Notes: generated by a model from the letters alone, not told the origin. Shown: positions 18,869 through 27,585, counted from the first letter of the stretch. The stretch: 33,000 bases of DNA from Deinococcus aerophilus (GCF_014647075.1 NZ_BMOM01000030.1:1-33000), one strand, 5' to 3'. Numbers and translations are program-made.

Positions 18869-21036
18869 CAGTACTGCCCCGCCGTCGCCTGTTTCCAGGT
18901 CAGATTTGCCAGACGCTTCTGGGTGTTGCTGGCGTCTGCACCCTGCCAGACCATCACGATGGGGGAAGAGGGAATGATGTCCTTCTTCAGCCGGTTGTCG
19001 AACGAGAAGTCATCGCCGTAGCCGTTGGTAAAGGTGACTGTGGTTCCGCTCAGCCCCGCGACCCCGTTCAGGCCGTAGCGGTTTTCCACGACGCTGCCGA
19101 TGACATGGCGCGAGCCCTGCATCCGGCGGCTGCTGTAATTTTCAACGTTGAAGGCTCCCCGGCTCGCCATGATCGCGGCGTGGTACGTGGCCTCGGCCTG
19201 CGTGAACTTGCTCATCACCACGTCGTTGTTGGGAGCGAACAGGCCCAGGGCGTTGACCGGTTCGGCGTTGCCGGTCTTGGGACAGCCCGCCTGGGCGTTG
19301 CTGTTGGCGCAGGGGGTGTTGGACATGGTCAGGTCGGTGTCCAGCGTGATGCCCTGTTTGGCCGTCACATTGATCTTGGCAAACGAGGCCAGGGCGGGCG
19401 GCATCTTGCTGACGTCTGCCGTCATGCTGGTGTTGGTCCGGAGCGGTCCGGTCACGTTGGCGTCCGAATCGCTGTAGATCACACCGTTAAAGGTGATTCC
19501 GGTCGATGCCCAGCCGTTGCCTTTCTTTTCATACAGAATCTTGTCGGGGCCAAAGCGGTATTCCCGGGAGTCGTTGACGATTTTCGGGCGAATGTAGTAG
19601 TACGTCTTGCCGCCAGAAATGGTGGTGGTGCGGTGACCGTCGGGCCAGGTGTCGTAGGTGGACTTGTCGATCTCCAGCCATTTTGACTGGTCGTACGTCC
19701 CGGACTCCTCCTGCTTCTTGATCCGGATGTACTGGTAGGTGGGGTTTGGTTCGGTCCACGCGGATTTGGCGGCGTTGTAGGTGGTGAGCGGATTGCCGTC
19801 GCTGTCTCCGGCCACGAGTTCCACACCGCTTTCCTTACCATCCAGCACCAGACCGCTCGTCACCGCATCCGTCTGCTGGTTATCGCTGTTCAGGAGCAGC
19901 GGAACATAGCTGTCGGTGAAGGTGACGGCGTTGGTTCCGGTATCGGCGAAGGTCGTGCCCTGAGCCATCATCTTGGCCTTGAGGCTGGCGTTGATCGCGT
20001 CGACCCCGGCGCCGGCACTCGCGGGTTTGATCAGCGTGTTCAGGCCGCCGTAGAAACCCGCGCCGTCGCCCTTGGTGCAATCGGTGCCCGCGGGAGCCGA
20101 CGAGGCTGGAAAGCTGGTACAGCCCACACTCTTGACCTTGCCCTTGAAGGCGGCCCGGTTGATGTTAAAGAGCATACGGATTTTCTGGTTCGTGAAGAAG
20201 TCGCCGTCAATGGTGTCGTTGTAAAAACCACCGTCGGCAGCCGGCCACTCGTTGATGAACAGCACGTTCTCGAACGGATTGGGCACCGTGATCTCGAACC
20301 ACCAGTCGCCGTCGGTGGTGCGGGTCGCCTTCAGGTAGCGTGTTCCGCCGCCCGCGTCTCCCTTCACGGACGCGCTGGTGGCTCCCAGGTAGAACCTGTA
20401 GCGGCGCTCGGTCAGTTTCACCACGCGGATGGGCCGGACGTCGTATTTGACATTGCCCACCGTCACATTGTTGAGGCTGTTCGCCCACCAGTTCAGCAGT
20501 TCCGTGCGGCTGGCGGTGCTGGACGGACGTTCGGAGGCAGGCAGCTGGTTGTAGGCCACCGATTTGACGCCGTCGGCCAGGATGCCGTAGGAGGCCGGGG
20601 TGGGCGCGGCCGTGGCCACGCACTGCACGGCGAGCGGAAAGACGTCCGCGTCTCCGGCTTCCCGGGGGGTGGCGAAGTCGCTGGTGGACACCCAGGGATT
20701 GGTCGCGCCCGCCTGCCCGCAAAACGCCTTGGCGTCGTCCTCCACGGTTTGTGGGTCGGTCCCGGAGGCCATCTGGAGGTTGGTAACACTCTTGCCACTC
20801 GCGTCGGTCACGTTGGTGGTCAGGATGTTCTGGAAGTCCCGGAGGCGGCTGCGGACCATGCTGATGCTCGATTCTGCGGCGTACTGCGCCCGCAGCGCCG
20901 CCGCCTGATCGGCGGTGTTCTGCCGGCTGCCCAGTCCCAGGCGCAGCGAGGCGGCGAGCAGGCCCGAGAGCAGCAGCAGCATGAACAGGACGACGAGGAC
21001 CATCGTCACTCCCTGAGTGGACTGCGTACGATTCAT
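18868..21036 (-). CDS. Large ComZ/PilX-like pilus tip protein
   Basis: A 722-residue exported protein heading the operon. The N-terminus MNRTQSTQG is followed by VTMVLVVLFMLLLLSGLLAA, a PilX/GspK-like anchor lacking the Glu at position 5, then an amphipathic PilX_N segment (AALRAQYAAESSISMVRSRL). The remaining roughly 600 residues are a Thr/Asn/Asp-rich domain with several cysteines, including a cluster near 350 and another near 610 (TPCANSNAQAGCP). Far longer than ordinary PilX (about 200). Known: Thermus has a similarly large ComZ encoded with small pseudopilins and required for DNA uptake. Inference: this is the Deinococcus counterpart at the transformation pilus tip. Start at 21036 is preferred over the longer frame to 21168 because the upstream part lies in promoter-like DNA and is not signal-like. 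Confidence 0.85.
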   Translation of the reverse strand: MNRTQSTQGVTMVLVVLFMLLLLSGLLAASLRLGLGSRQNTADQAAALRAQYAAESSISMVRSRLRDFQNILTTNVTDASGKSVTNLQMASGTDPQTVEDDAKAFCGQAGATNPWVSTSDFATPREAGDADVFPLAVQCVATAAPTPASYGILADGVKSVAYNQLPASERPSSTASRTELLNWWANSLNNVTVGNVKYDVRPIRVVKLTERRYRFYLGATSASVKGDAGGGTRYLKATRTTDGDWWFEITVPNPFENVLFINEWPAADGGFYNDTIDGDFFTNQKIRMLFNINRAAFKGKVKSVGCTSFPASSAPAGTDCTKGDGAGFYGGLNTLIKPASAGAGVDAINASLKAKMMAQGTTFADTGTNAVTFTDSYVPLLLNSDNQQTDAVTSGLVLDGKESGVELVAGDSDGNPLTTYNAAKSAWTEPNPTYQYIRIKKQEESGTYDQSKWLEIDKSTYDTWPDGHRTTTISGGKTYYYIRPKIVNDSREYRFGPDKILYEKKGNGWASTGITFNGVIYSDSDANVTGPLRTNTSMTADVSKMPPALASFAKINVTAKQGITLDTDLTMSNTPCANSNAQAGCPKTGNAEPVNALGLFAPNNDVVMSKFTQAEATYHAAIMASRGAFNVENYSSRRMQGSRHVIGSVVENRYGLNGVAGLSGTTVTFTNGYGDDFSFDNRLKKDIIPSSPIVMVWQGADASNTQKRLANLTWKQATAGQY

Positions 21037-21042
21037 GGTTCC

Positions 21043-21048
21043 AGTGTG
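21043..21048 (-). promoter_or_regulatory. -10-like CACACT before the pilin operon
   Basis: CACACT lies 6 nt before the ATG at 21036, as in the leaderless genes, but lacks the first T of TANNNT. Confidence 0.35.
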
Positions 21049-21081
21049 CCCGGACGCCTGTGGCGAAACCATTACCCGAAT

Positions 21082-21141
21082 GGGGCCAGCTTCCCCCCCA
21101 GATGTGGGGGACCGCGCGCCGCCGGACAGGGGGCCAGCTTC
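21082..21141. repeat. 12-bp direct repeat in the divergent promoter region
   Basis: GGGGCCAGCTTC occurs at 21082-21093 and again at 21130-21141, 48 bp apart, between the divergent pilin operon and acyltransferase genes. A short CCCCC/GGGGG hairpin lies between. The spacing is near a multiple of a DNA turn, so a regulator site is possible. Confidence 0.5.
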
Positions 21142-21178
21142 TCCACACAAGGCCACTTTACTTTTCACAGCATCCGGG

Positions 21179-21184
21179 TACAGT
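21179..21184 (+). promoter_or_regulatory. -10 box TACAGT, leaderless promoter
   Basis: TACAGT lies 7 nt before the GTG at 21192 and decides that start. Confidence 0.55.
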
Positions 21185-21191
21185 GTCGGAC

Positions 21192-22100
21192 GTGACTTGG
21201 CTCAAGCCGGTGGATATTGACAGCGCGGCGCAGGCGTCGTTCGGCGCCTTCGTGCAGGATCTGGAGGCGCGGCTGGCCGACCCGGCCACCGACCGCAACG
21301 TGCTGGTGCGTGGAGTGCTGGCCCAGGCCATGTATGGACGCTCCTACGAGGCGCTGCAGGCGGACGCCCCCCTGGCCGCCCTGAACCTCGACGCGCGGAA
21401 CGTGACCTTTGAGGCCGAGTACTACCTGACGACCGACACCGAGAAATTCCAGCGGGTCAAGCCGCTGCTGTGGCTGTGGAAGATGGCCGACCTGACCCCG
21501 CTGGGCCAGAACCCGGTAACCGGCATTCCGCTGCGCCGCGTGCTGGCCGGCCACATCTTCAAACGGGTGGGGCGCAACTTCAAGTGCTGGCAGAATGTGG
21601 AATTCAGCGTGGGCTACAACATGGAAGTCGGGGATGACGTGGTGGTCCACCGCCACGTGCTGCTCGACGACACGGGCGGCATCGAGCTGCACGACGGAGC
21701 CAGCATCAGCGATTACGTCAACATCTACAGCCACACCCACAGCGTGCTTGACGGTCCGGACGTGACCCTGCGCCGGACCGTGATCGGGCGCGGCGCGCGC
21801 ATCACCTACCACAGCACGGTGCTCGCGGGCAGCGTGGTCAGCGACGACGCCATGCTGGCGACCCACGCGCTGCTGCGCGGCGACATCGAGCCGCACGGCA
21901 TCGCCATGGGGCTGCCCGCCCGGACCACCCGCCTCAAGCTGCGCGACCCCGGAGCCCTGGACGTGATGGTCGACTCCCGCACCCGCCCGCTCGATCCAGG
22001 GCGCAAGGCCAATCCGCAGTTTCCGGACCCCACGCCCAACCAGACCCGCAAGCCGGACAGCCAGGAGCCGCAGCCCAAGCTGATCGTGGGCGAGCGCTGA
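21192..22100 (+). CDS. Left-handed beta-helix (hexapeptide repeat) acyltransferase-like protein
   Basis: A 302-residue protein. The first 110 or so residues are helical with no recognised domain. From about 130 to 245 hexapeptide repeats form a left-handed beta-helix: NVEFSVGYNMEVGDDVVVHR, then a segment with the likely catalytic histidines (NIYSHTHSVLD), VIGRGARITYHSTVL and MLATHALLRGDIEPHGIAMG. This is the layout of maltose/galactoside O-acetyltransferase relatives. The C-terminal 50 residues are Pro/Lys/Arg-rich and probably disordered. The acceptor is unknown. The GTG start at 21192 follows a leaderless -10 box; the frame stays open upstream to 21060 but that part overlaps the divergent promoter region. 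Convergent with the MBL hydrolase gene. Confidence 0.85.
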   Translation: MTWLKPVDIDSAAQASFGAFVQDLEARLADPATDRNVLVRGVLAQAMYGRSYEALQADAPLAALNLDARNVTFEAEYYLTTDTEKFQRVKPLLWLWKMADLTPLGQNPVTGIPLRRVLAGHIFKRVGRNFKCWQNVEFSVGYNMEVGDDVVVHRHVLLDDTGGIELHDGASISDYVNIYSHTHSVLDGPDVTLRRTVIGRGARITYHSTVLAGSVVSDDAMLATHALLRGDIEPHGIAMGLPARTTRLKLRDPGALDVMVDSRTRPLDPGRKANPQFPDPTPNQTRKPDSQEPQPKLIVGER

Positions 22101-22127
22101 GGCGCCCAACAGCGACCTCACCCCAGG

Positions 22128-22176
22128 GTGCGGGCCGGCTTCACTGCATATCACTGTGCCTGGGGCCGGCCCGCAC
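22128..22176. terminator. Long inverted repeat, bidirectional terminator
   Basis: Twelve bases, GTGCGGGCCGGC at 22128-22139, are perfectly complementary to 22165-22176, with a 25-nt loop that holds two TCACTG copies. It sits between two convergent genes and can serve both. The loop is long for a classical terminator. Confidence 0.55.
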
Positions 22177-22200
22177 CGCTGCCGGGCTTAAATCCTGGGT

Positions 22201-22875
22201 TTAAAGTTCGGTGGTCTCGCCGGGTTCCAGAATGCGGACCTCCACGCCCTGCGCCGCCCGCTTGAACTCCTGCGGGTCGCCGGTGAGCGGGGGAAAGGTG
22301 CCGTAGTGCATGGGAATGGCCACCCGGGGGCGCAGCAGTTCCAGCGTGCGCGCGGCCTCCTGGGGCCCCATGGTGTAGTGGTCGCCGATGGGCAGCAGCG
22401 CGGCGTCGAGGCCGTGGTCGCCGATCAGGCGCATGTCGGAGAACAGGCAGGTGTCGCCGGCGAAATAGACGCGCTGGCCCCCCAGTTCCACGATCAGGCC
22501 GGTGGGCATGCCGCCGTAGGTGCCGTCGGGAAAGGAGCTGCTGTGCCACGCCGGAGTCAGGGTGACGCTGCCCCATGCGGCGCGGTAGGTGCCGCCGATG
22601 TTCATGCCAATGGCACCTGCGGCGCCGTGTTTCTGGGCATACCCGGCGATCTCGGCGGTGGCGATCAGGGGCACGCCGGCCTTGCCGAAGGCCAGGGCAT
22701 CACCCCAGTGGTCGCCGTGGGCATGGCTGATCAGCACGGCGTCTACCCCCCATTCCAGCGCTTCTTCCAGCGTGATGGGCGAGCTGGGGTTGCCGGTGAT
22801 GAAGGGATCAATCAGGAGGCGCTGCTCGCCGTGCTGAAACAGGAACGTGCTGTGGCCCAGAAAACGAATGTTCAT
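22201..22875 (-). CDS. Metal-dependent hydrolase, MBL fold (UPF0173 family)
   Basis: A 224-residue metallo-beta-lactamase-fold protein. The metal site HXHXDH is in ISHAHGDHWGDA (about residues 54-65), with further conserved pieces YFAGDTCLFSDM (about 137-148) and the late histidine in IPMHYGTFPPLTG (about 190). This matches the UlaG-like UPF0173 group of metal-dependent hydrolases, whose substrates are mostly unknown. The ATG at 22875 has AGGAG 7-8 nt upstream, and a TATCTT -10 (22903-22898) places transcription just before it, so this is a leadered gene. It is divergent from cdaA. Confidence 0.92.
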   Translation of the reverse strand: MNIRFLGHSTFLFQHGEQRLLIDPFITGNPSSPITLEEALEWGVDAVLISHAHGDHWGDALAFGKAGVPLIATAEIAGYAQKHGAAGAIGMNIGGTYRAAWGSVTLTPAWHSSSFPDGTYGGMPTGLIVELGGQRVYFAGDTCLFSDMRLIGDHGLDAALLPIGDHYTMGPQEAARTLELLRPRVAIPMHYGTFPPLTGDPQEFKRAAQGVEVRILEPGETTEL

Positions 22876-22897
22876 GGTGGACTCCTGAAAGCGGTTG

Positions 22898-22903
22898 AAG
22901 ATA
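22898..22903 (-). promoter_or_regulatory. -10 box TATCTT of the MBL hydrolase gene
   Basis: Minus-strand TATCTT lies 22 nt before the ATG, leaving room for the AGGAG ribosome binding site. Confidence 0.4.
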
Positions 22904-22990
22904 AACGAGGGATGAAGAGGCGAGCGTGGCGGCCCGCAACGGCGATGCTGTCGGCAGCGAGGCGACCTGCGCCCGCTCGGCAGGACACCG

Positions 22991-22996
22991 TATAGT
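22991..22996 (+). promoter_or_regulatory. -10 box TATAGT of the cdaA-cdaR genes
   Basis: TATAGT lies 55 nt before the cdaA ATG. The resulting leader of about 48 nt ends in AAGGAG followed by a T-rich stretch and the ATG at 23052. Confidence 0.45.
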
Positions 22997-23051
22997 AGGC
23001 GGCGCAGCACTCTGTAAAGCCCCCCGTTTCCCCAAGGAGTTTTTTAACCTC

Positions 23052-23896
<845 letters not shown>

Positions 23897-23900
<4 letters not shown>

Positions 23901-24895
23901 GCACGCCCTCCCCGTCCGGGCCGGGCCGCTGGGCCTCCGCGCGGCGCTGGCTGGAGCCGCGGTATGTCTGGGGGCGCAGCACCCACAACCTGGGAGCCAA
24001 ACTGCTGTCGGCGGTGGTGGCCGTGACCCTGTGGTTCGTGGCGACCGCCGACCGCCGCGCCAACGTGGAGCAGGGCTACGACGTGCCGGTCACCGTGCGC
24101 GACACCACCGGCGGCCGGGGGGAGGGCACCCGCGCCACCAGCGACCTGAACCCGGCAACCGTGCGCATCACCCTGGCGGGACGGCCCGAGCGGCTGCGTG
24201 AGCTGCGCGCCGAGAACATCGAGGCCATTGTCGACGTGACCGGCGTGCCCGAGGGCAGCTTTACCCGCCCTGTGGCGGTGGCTGCGCCGAACGGCACCGC
24301 GGTCAGCCGCAAGTCCCCCGACACGGTGCAGGGCTTCGTGGACACCCAACTGGTCCGCACGCTGCCGGTCACGCTCAGCGTGTCCACGCCGCCGGACACC
24401 AGCCTGCCGCGCTACAGCGTCTCGCCGAGCGAGGCGACCGTGACCGGGCCGGGCCGGGTGGTCTCGGCGGTGCAGCAGGTGGTGACCAGTCCGGTGTTGA
24501 TGCGGGCCGCTTCTGAACAGGAAGCGCCGCTGATTGCCCTGGACGACGCCGGCCAGCCGGTCCAGGGCGTTCAGCTCAATCCGTCCACGGTGACGGTGCG
24601 CCGCCTGGATTCCGGCGAGCTGCCGGTCAAGGCCCTGCGCGTGACCCTGAACGATCCTCCGGCAGGCCTGCGGGTCACGTCGCGCAGCGTGCAGCCCAGC
24701 ACCGTGCGGGTGGTCGCCGCGCCGGATCTGCTGGCCCGTCTGCGCGAGATCAGCGGCACCGTGACCTACCGCGCGGGCACCTACACGGCCCCCGTGCAGC
24801 TGGAGCTGCCCGACGGCGCACAGGCGCTGGAGAACGTCAGCGTGCGCCTGACGGTGCAGCCGGTCACCCCGGCCCCCACCCCCCAGACTCCGTGA
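23897..24895 (+). CDS. cdaR: CdaR (YbbR-domain) regulator of CdaA
   Basis: A 332-residue membrane-anchored protein. One transmembrane helix lies at about 32-53 (LLSAVVAVTLWFVATADR), followed on the outer face by several YbbR repeats, seen as recurring VTVRD, VRITLAGRPERL, YSVSPSEATVTGPGRVV and LNPSTVTVRRLDSG. The C-terminal tail is Pro/Thr-rich. Known: CdaR binds CdaA and modulates its activity. GTG at 23897 overlaps the cdaA stop by 4 nt, showing coupling. glmM, the usual third partner in Firmicutes, is absent downstream, where a separate promoter and yqeK follow. Confidence 0.92.
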
Positions 24896-24943
24896 GGCCG
24901 GGTTCGATGAGGACAGGATAAGTCCGGAAGCGATTCCAACTGT

Positions 24944-24958
24944 TGATTGCATCAATCA
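24944..24958. promoter_or_regulatory. Operator-like palindrome TGATTG-CAT-CAATCA
   Basis: A perfect 6-bp inverted repeat around a 3-nt centre ends 18 bp before the -10 of the yqeK operon, so it covers the -35 position. No -35 hexamer is present, and the site stands out as AT-rich in GC-rich DNA. The binding protein is unknown. Confidence 0.45.
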
Positions 24959-24976
24959 CGCGTCAGGCCGGCGTCG

Positions 24977-24982
24977 TATAGT
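24977..24982 (+). promoter_or_regulatory. -10 box TATAGT of the yqeK-LCP-rsfS operon
   Basis: TATAGT lies 6 nt before ATG ATG at 24989, the spacing typical for leaderless transcripts. Confidence 0.55.
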
Positions 24983-24988
24983 GGCGCC

Positions 24989-25021
24989 ATGATGTGGAGG
25001 AACGGCCACATGGTTCGGTGA
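24989..25021 (+). CDS. Putative leaderless micro-ORF (10 codons) before yqeK
   Basis: ATG at 24989 opens MMWRNGHMVR and stops with TGA at 25019-25021. The stop overlaps the GTG of yqeK (25018) by 4 nt (GTGA). The ATG sits 6 nt after TATAGT, so it is the natural first codon of a leaderless mRNA. A GGAGG inside it (24996-25000) is 17 nt before the yqeK GTG, too far for normal use. Inference: translation of yqeK depends on re-initiation from this micro-ORF. The alternative is that yqeK starts at GTG 24994. Confidence 0.45.
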   Translation: MMWRNGHMVR

Positions 25022-25644
25022 TTGCCCCGGTGCTGACGCTGCCTGCCCTGACCGCCCACGATGCGGGCTGGACCGGCTGGGAGGAGCGGGTGCGGCTGAT
25101 GGTGCGCCCCCGGCGCTTCGAGCATGTGCAGCGGGTCGCCGACCTTGCCGCCCAGATCGCCCAGGCGAACGGGGCGGATGTGTGCCGGGCCTACGCCGGA
25201 GGAATTCTGCACGACATAGCCCGCGACATGCCGGACACCGAACTGCTGCGCCTGGCGCCGCCCGAGTGTTCCATCGACAGCCTGCATCCCCTGGCGCTGC
25301 ACGGGCGGGCTGGGCGGGCGCTGCTGTGCCGCTGGGGTTATGACGATCCGGTGGTGCTGGAGGCCGTTGAGGACCACACCACCGGGCCGCGCGGCGGCAA
25401 TCCGGTGGCCGCGTGTATCTACATCGCCGACGTTTCCGAACCCGGCCGGGGCGTGAACGCCGACATCCGAGAGCTCGCCCTGCACGACCTGAACGCGGCG
25501 CTGGAACGCGCCATCGTCTCCAAGGTGACCTACCTGCAGGGCAAGGGCATCCAGGTGCATCCGCGCACCTTGCGCTCGTATCAGGACCTGCCGTGCAACC
25601 AGGGCCACCGTGCCGACCCGCATCTTGCCCCGCCCCCAGCGTGA
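25018..25644 (+). CDS. yqeK: HD-domain hydrolase YqeK (symmetrical Ap4A hydrolase type)
   Basis: A 208-residue HD phosphohydrolase. The metal ligands are visible as FEHVQRVADLA, the HD pair in GGILHDIARDM (about 62-72), HPLALHGRAGRALL, VEDHTTG and the last Asp in YIADVSEPGR (about 140). Known: YqeK proteins hydrolyse diadenosine tetraphosphate symmetrically and are usually linked to nadD and rsfS; here rsfS is present and nadD is missing, with an LCP gene between. The GTG at 25018 was chosen for its 4-nt overlap with the micro-ORF; GTG at 24994 would add eight residues. The C-terminal 15 residues are unstructured. Confidence 0.88.
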   Translation: MIAPVLTLPALTAHDAGWTGWEERVRLMVRPRRFEHVQRVADLAAQIAQANGADVCRAYAGGILHDIARDMPDTELLRLAPPECSIDSLHPLALHGRAGRALLCRWGYDDPVVLEAVEDHTTGPRGGNPVAACIYIADVSEPGRGVNADIRELALHDLNAALERAIVSKVTYLQGKGIQVHPRTLRSYQDLPCNQGHRADPHLAPPPA

Positions 25645-25651
25645 TGTTCCT

Positions 25652-26944
25652 GTGAAAAGACCCTCCGCTCCGCGGCCCGTGGCCGCTTCCCGCTCTGTGC
25701 CGTCCCGCTCCATCGCCGGGCTGCGGGCGCTGCAGGCCTTTGGCCTGAGTCTGGCGGCGCTGACCCTGGGGGGCCTGCTGTTTCTGCGGGGGGCCGGGGG
25801 GGCTTCCGGCATGGGCACGCTGCCCGGTCAGGAACCCCATTTTACCGTGCTGATCGCCGGGCGGGACATCGTGTACTGCTATTACCGTCAGCCGTGCAAG
25901 GACCAGGACCAGCGCCAGGGCCTGCTGCAGCCGCCCAACACCGACACGCTGATGCTCGTCAAGGTGGACGGTCCGCGCGTGCGCGTGTTGAACATTCCCC
26001 GCGACACCAACGTGGGGCCCTTTGACCCTTACAGCTCGCCCAGTGCCCAGAAGGTGAACAGCCGCTACTTCTCGGGGGGACCGCAGGCCCTGACCCGGGC
26101 GGTGGAGACCATCACCGGCGAGCGGGTCGACGCCTACGTGATTGTCCGGACCGACTACGTCGAGCGGGTGATCGACGCGCTGGGCGGGCTGGACGTGACC
26201 GTACCCGAGGGCGGCATCGAATGGGTGGACCAGGCCGCCGGGGTGGACTTCAAGCTGGCGCCGGGCGAACATCACCTGGAGGGCGATCAGGCGGTGTTGT
26301 TCCTGCGCGTCCGCAAGGGCTTTGGTGACGATTACGGGCGCATTGACCACCAGAAACAGGCGCTGACCCAGCTGGTGGCCCGGCTGCGCAGTCCGCGGGG
26401 GCTGGCCGCCCTGCCCACCATCCTGGGCGGCATCGGTCAGGGAGTGGAGACGAACACCGACCCCGAGGCGCTGCTCGCCCTGCGGCCCTACCTGTCCGAC
26501 CTCAAGCTTACCTTCGCCACGCTGCCCACCAACACCATTCGCGGCAGCTTCAACCTGGCGGTGGACCGGGAGCGTCTGGCGCAGATCTGGGGCGACCAGG
26601 CCGCGCCCGCCGCCGACACACCGCAGGTCCGGGTGAGTATTGTGGATGCCAGCGGCGCGAACCTGGGCGGGGGACTGGCGCGCGCCCTGCAGGTGCTCGG
26701 GTACGGGCAGGTCACGGTGCGCGCCGCTCCGGCCAGCCGCGAGGCCAGCACGGTTTTTACCGGCCAGGACGTCGCCGACGCCAATGCTCTGGCCGCGGCG
26801 CTGGATCTGCCCCGCCTGCAGGGTGAACGTTTCCCAGTCGGAGCCGGCGAGGTCGGTATCCTGTTGGGCACCGACGCCCGCGCCCACCTTGCGGCCCTGG
26901 CTCCCCTCGCCACCTCACCCACCCCCTCAACGGAGACTCCATGA
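25652..26944 (+). CDS. LytR-CpsA-Psr (LCP) cell-wall glycopolymer ligase with LytR_C domain
   Basis: A 430-residue membrane-anchored protein. A basic N-terminus is followed by one membrane helix (about 28-46). The LCP domain shows NTDTLMLVKVDG, the catalytic-site piece VLNIPRDTNVG, NSRYFSGG, VDAYVIVRTDYVERVIDALG and GDQAVLFLRVRKGFGDDYGR with arginines that bind the lipid pyrophosphate. A LytR_C domain (VRVSIVDASGANLGGGLARAL and onward, about 325-415) follows. Known: LCP enzymes transfer glycopolymers from lipid carriers to peptidoglycan. Oddity: an insertion after the first strand (IVYCYYRQPCKD) contains two Cys, a possible disulfide. GTG 25652 follows yqeK by 7 bp; GTG 25610 would overlap it. 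The end overlaps rsfS by 4 nt. Confidence 0.9.
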   Translation: MKRPSAPRPVAASRSVPSRSIAGLRALQAFGLSLAALTLGGLLFLRGAGGASGMGTLPGQEPHFTVLIAGRDIVYCYYRQPCKDQDQRQGLLQPPNTDTLMLVKVDGPRVRVLNIPRDTNVGPFDPYSSPSAQKVNSRYFSGGPQALTRAVETITGERVDAYVIVRTDYVERVIDALGGLDVTVPEGGIEWVDQAAGVDFKLAPGEHHLEGDQAVLFLRVRKGFGDDYGRIDHQKQALTQLVARLRSPRGLAALPTILGGIGQGVETNTDPEALLALRPYLSDLKLTFATLPTNTIRGSFNLAVDRERLAQIWGDQAAPAADTPQVRVSIVDASGANLGGGLARALQVLGYGQVTVRAAPASREASTVFTGQDVADANALAAALDLPRLQGERFPVGAGEVGILLGTDARAHLAALAPLATSPTPSTETP

Positions 26945-27345
26945 CCCCCACAACCCCCTCATCCAGCACCCCCACCAGCGCCAACCAGCGCCACACCGAC
27001 CTGACTCAACTGCGCGCCATCGTGGACGCCGCCCGCGAGCGCCGCGCCGAGAACCTCACCGTGCTCGACCTCTCGGAGGTCAGCAGCACGCTGGAGTACT
27101 TCGTGTTGTGCACCGCCACCGCCGGCCTTCAGCTCAATGCCGTGCAGGAGAACATCCGCGAGAAGGCCATGGAGGCCGGATTGCCGCGTCCCAGCGTGGA
27201 GGGCCCCAGCGAGCGCTGGCTGCTGCTCGCGTTCGGCGGCAGCATCGTGGTGCACATCATGACCAAGGAGGCCCGCGAGTACTACGACCTCGAGGGCCTG
27301 TGGAGCGACGCCCGGATGCTGGACTTTCCCGAAACCGAGGACTGA
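26941..27345 (+). CDS. rsfS: Ribosome silencing factor RsfS
   Basis: A 134-residue protein of the RsfS/Iojap family. The domain starts near residue 20 (LRAIVDAARERRAENLTVLDL) and continues with STLEYFVLCTATAGLQLNAVQENI, EGPSERWLLLAFGGSIVVHIM and REYYDLEGLWSDA. Known: RsfS binds ribosomal protein uL14 and blocks subunit joining when nutrients are low. The first 17 residues are a Thr/Ser/Pro-rich extension. The ATG overlaps the LCP stop by 4 nt (ATGA) and has GGAG 6 nt upstream. A strong terminator follows 14 bp after the stop. Confidence 0.95.
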   Translation: MTPTTPSSSTPTSANQRHTDLTQLRAIVDAARERRAENLTVLDLSEVSSTLEYFVLCTATAGLQLNAVQENIREKAMEAGLPRPSVEGPSERWLLLAFGGSIVVHIMTKEAREYYDLEGLWSDARMLDFPETED

Positions 27346-27358
27346 AGCATCGCTCGTC

Positions 27359-27391
27359 GTGCGCCGCCCGGTCACCTGCCGGGCGGCGCAC
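27359..27391 (+). terminator. 13-bp perfect hairpin terminator after rsfS
   Basis: GTGCGCCGCCCGG (27359-27371) pairs perfectly with 27379-27391 around a 7-nt loop. A moderately T-rich ACTGTTGTGTGG follows. This is the clearest terminator in the window and closes the yqeK-LCP-rsfS operon. Confidence 0.75.
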
Positions 27392-27505
27392 ACTGTTGTG
27401 TGGCGGGCATCACTCCGGCTCCGGCCCTCTTGGGAACTCCTGAATGCCTCCTGTAGACGGCCTGAACTTTCATGATGTTCACTGCGTCGCTGTGGGGAAC
27501 TTCCT

Positions 27506-27529
27506 GCCAACACGCACGCTCGTGTTGGC
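27506..27529. promoter_or_regulatory. Operator-like inverted repeat GCCAACACG-N6-CGTGTTGGC
   Basis: Perfect 9-bp arms are separated by 6 nt. The repeat ends 3 bp before a consensus -35 TTGACA (27533-27538), in the 240-bp gap after rsfS. A dimeric helix-turn-helix protein could bind it; the adjacent Crp/Fnr-type gene is a candidate, with no direct evidence. Confidence 0.5.
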
Positions 27530-27532
27530 GGC

Positions 27533-27538
27533 TTGACA
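27533..27538 (+). promoter_or_regulatory. Consensus -35 TTGACA of the 27586 gene
   Basis: A perfect TTGACA is followed by no clear TATAAT at 16-18 nt; the region around 27553-27569 is the only AT-richer stretch. It lies 47 nt before the ATG at 27586. Confidence 0.35.
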
Positions 27539-27585
27539 CACACTCCTGTTCCAAAAGTTCACCCTGTAAGGTGGAGGTACAACTC

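Noticed and set aside
24954..24959. A normal -35 hexamer for the yqeK promoter
   Set aside because: The position 17 nt upstream of TATAGT lies inside the palindrome and does not resemble TTGACA.
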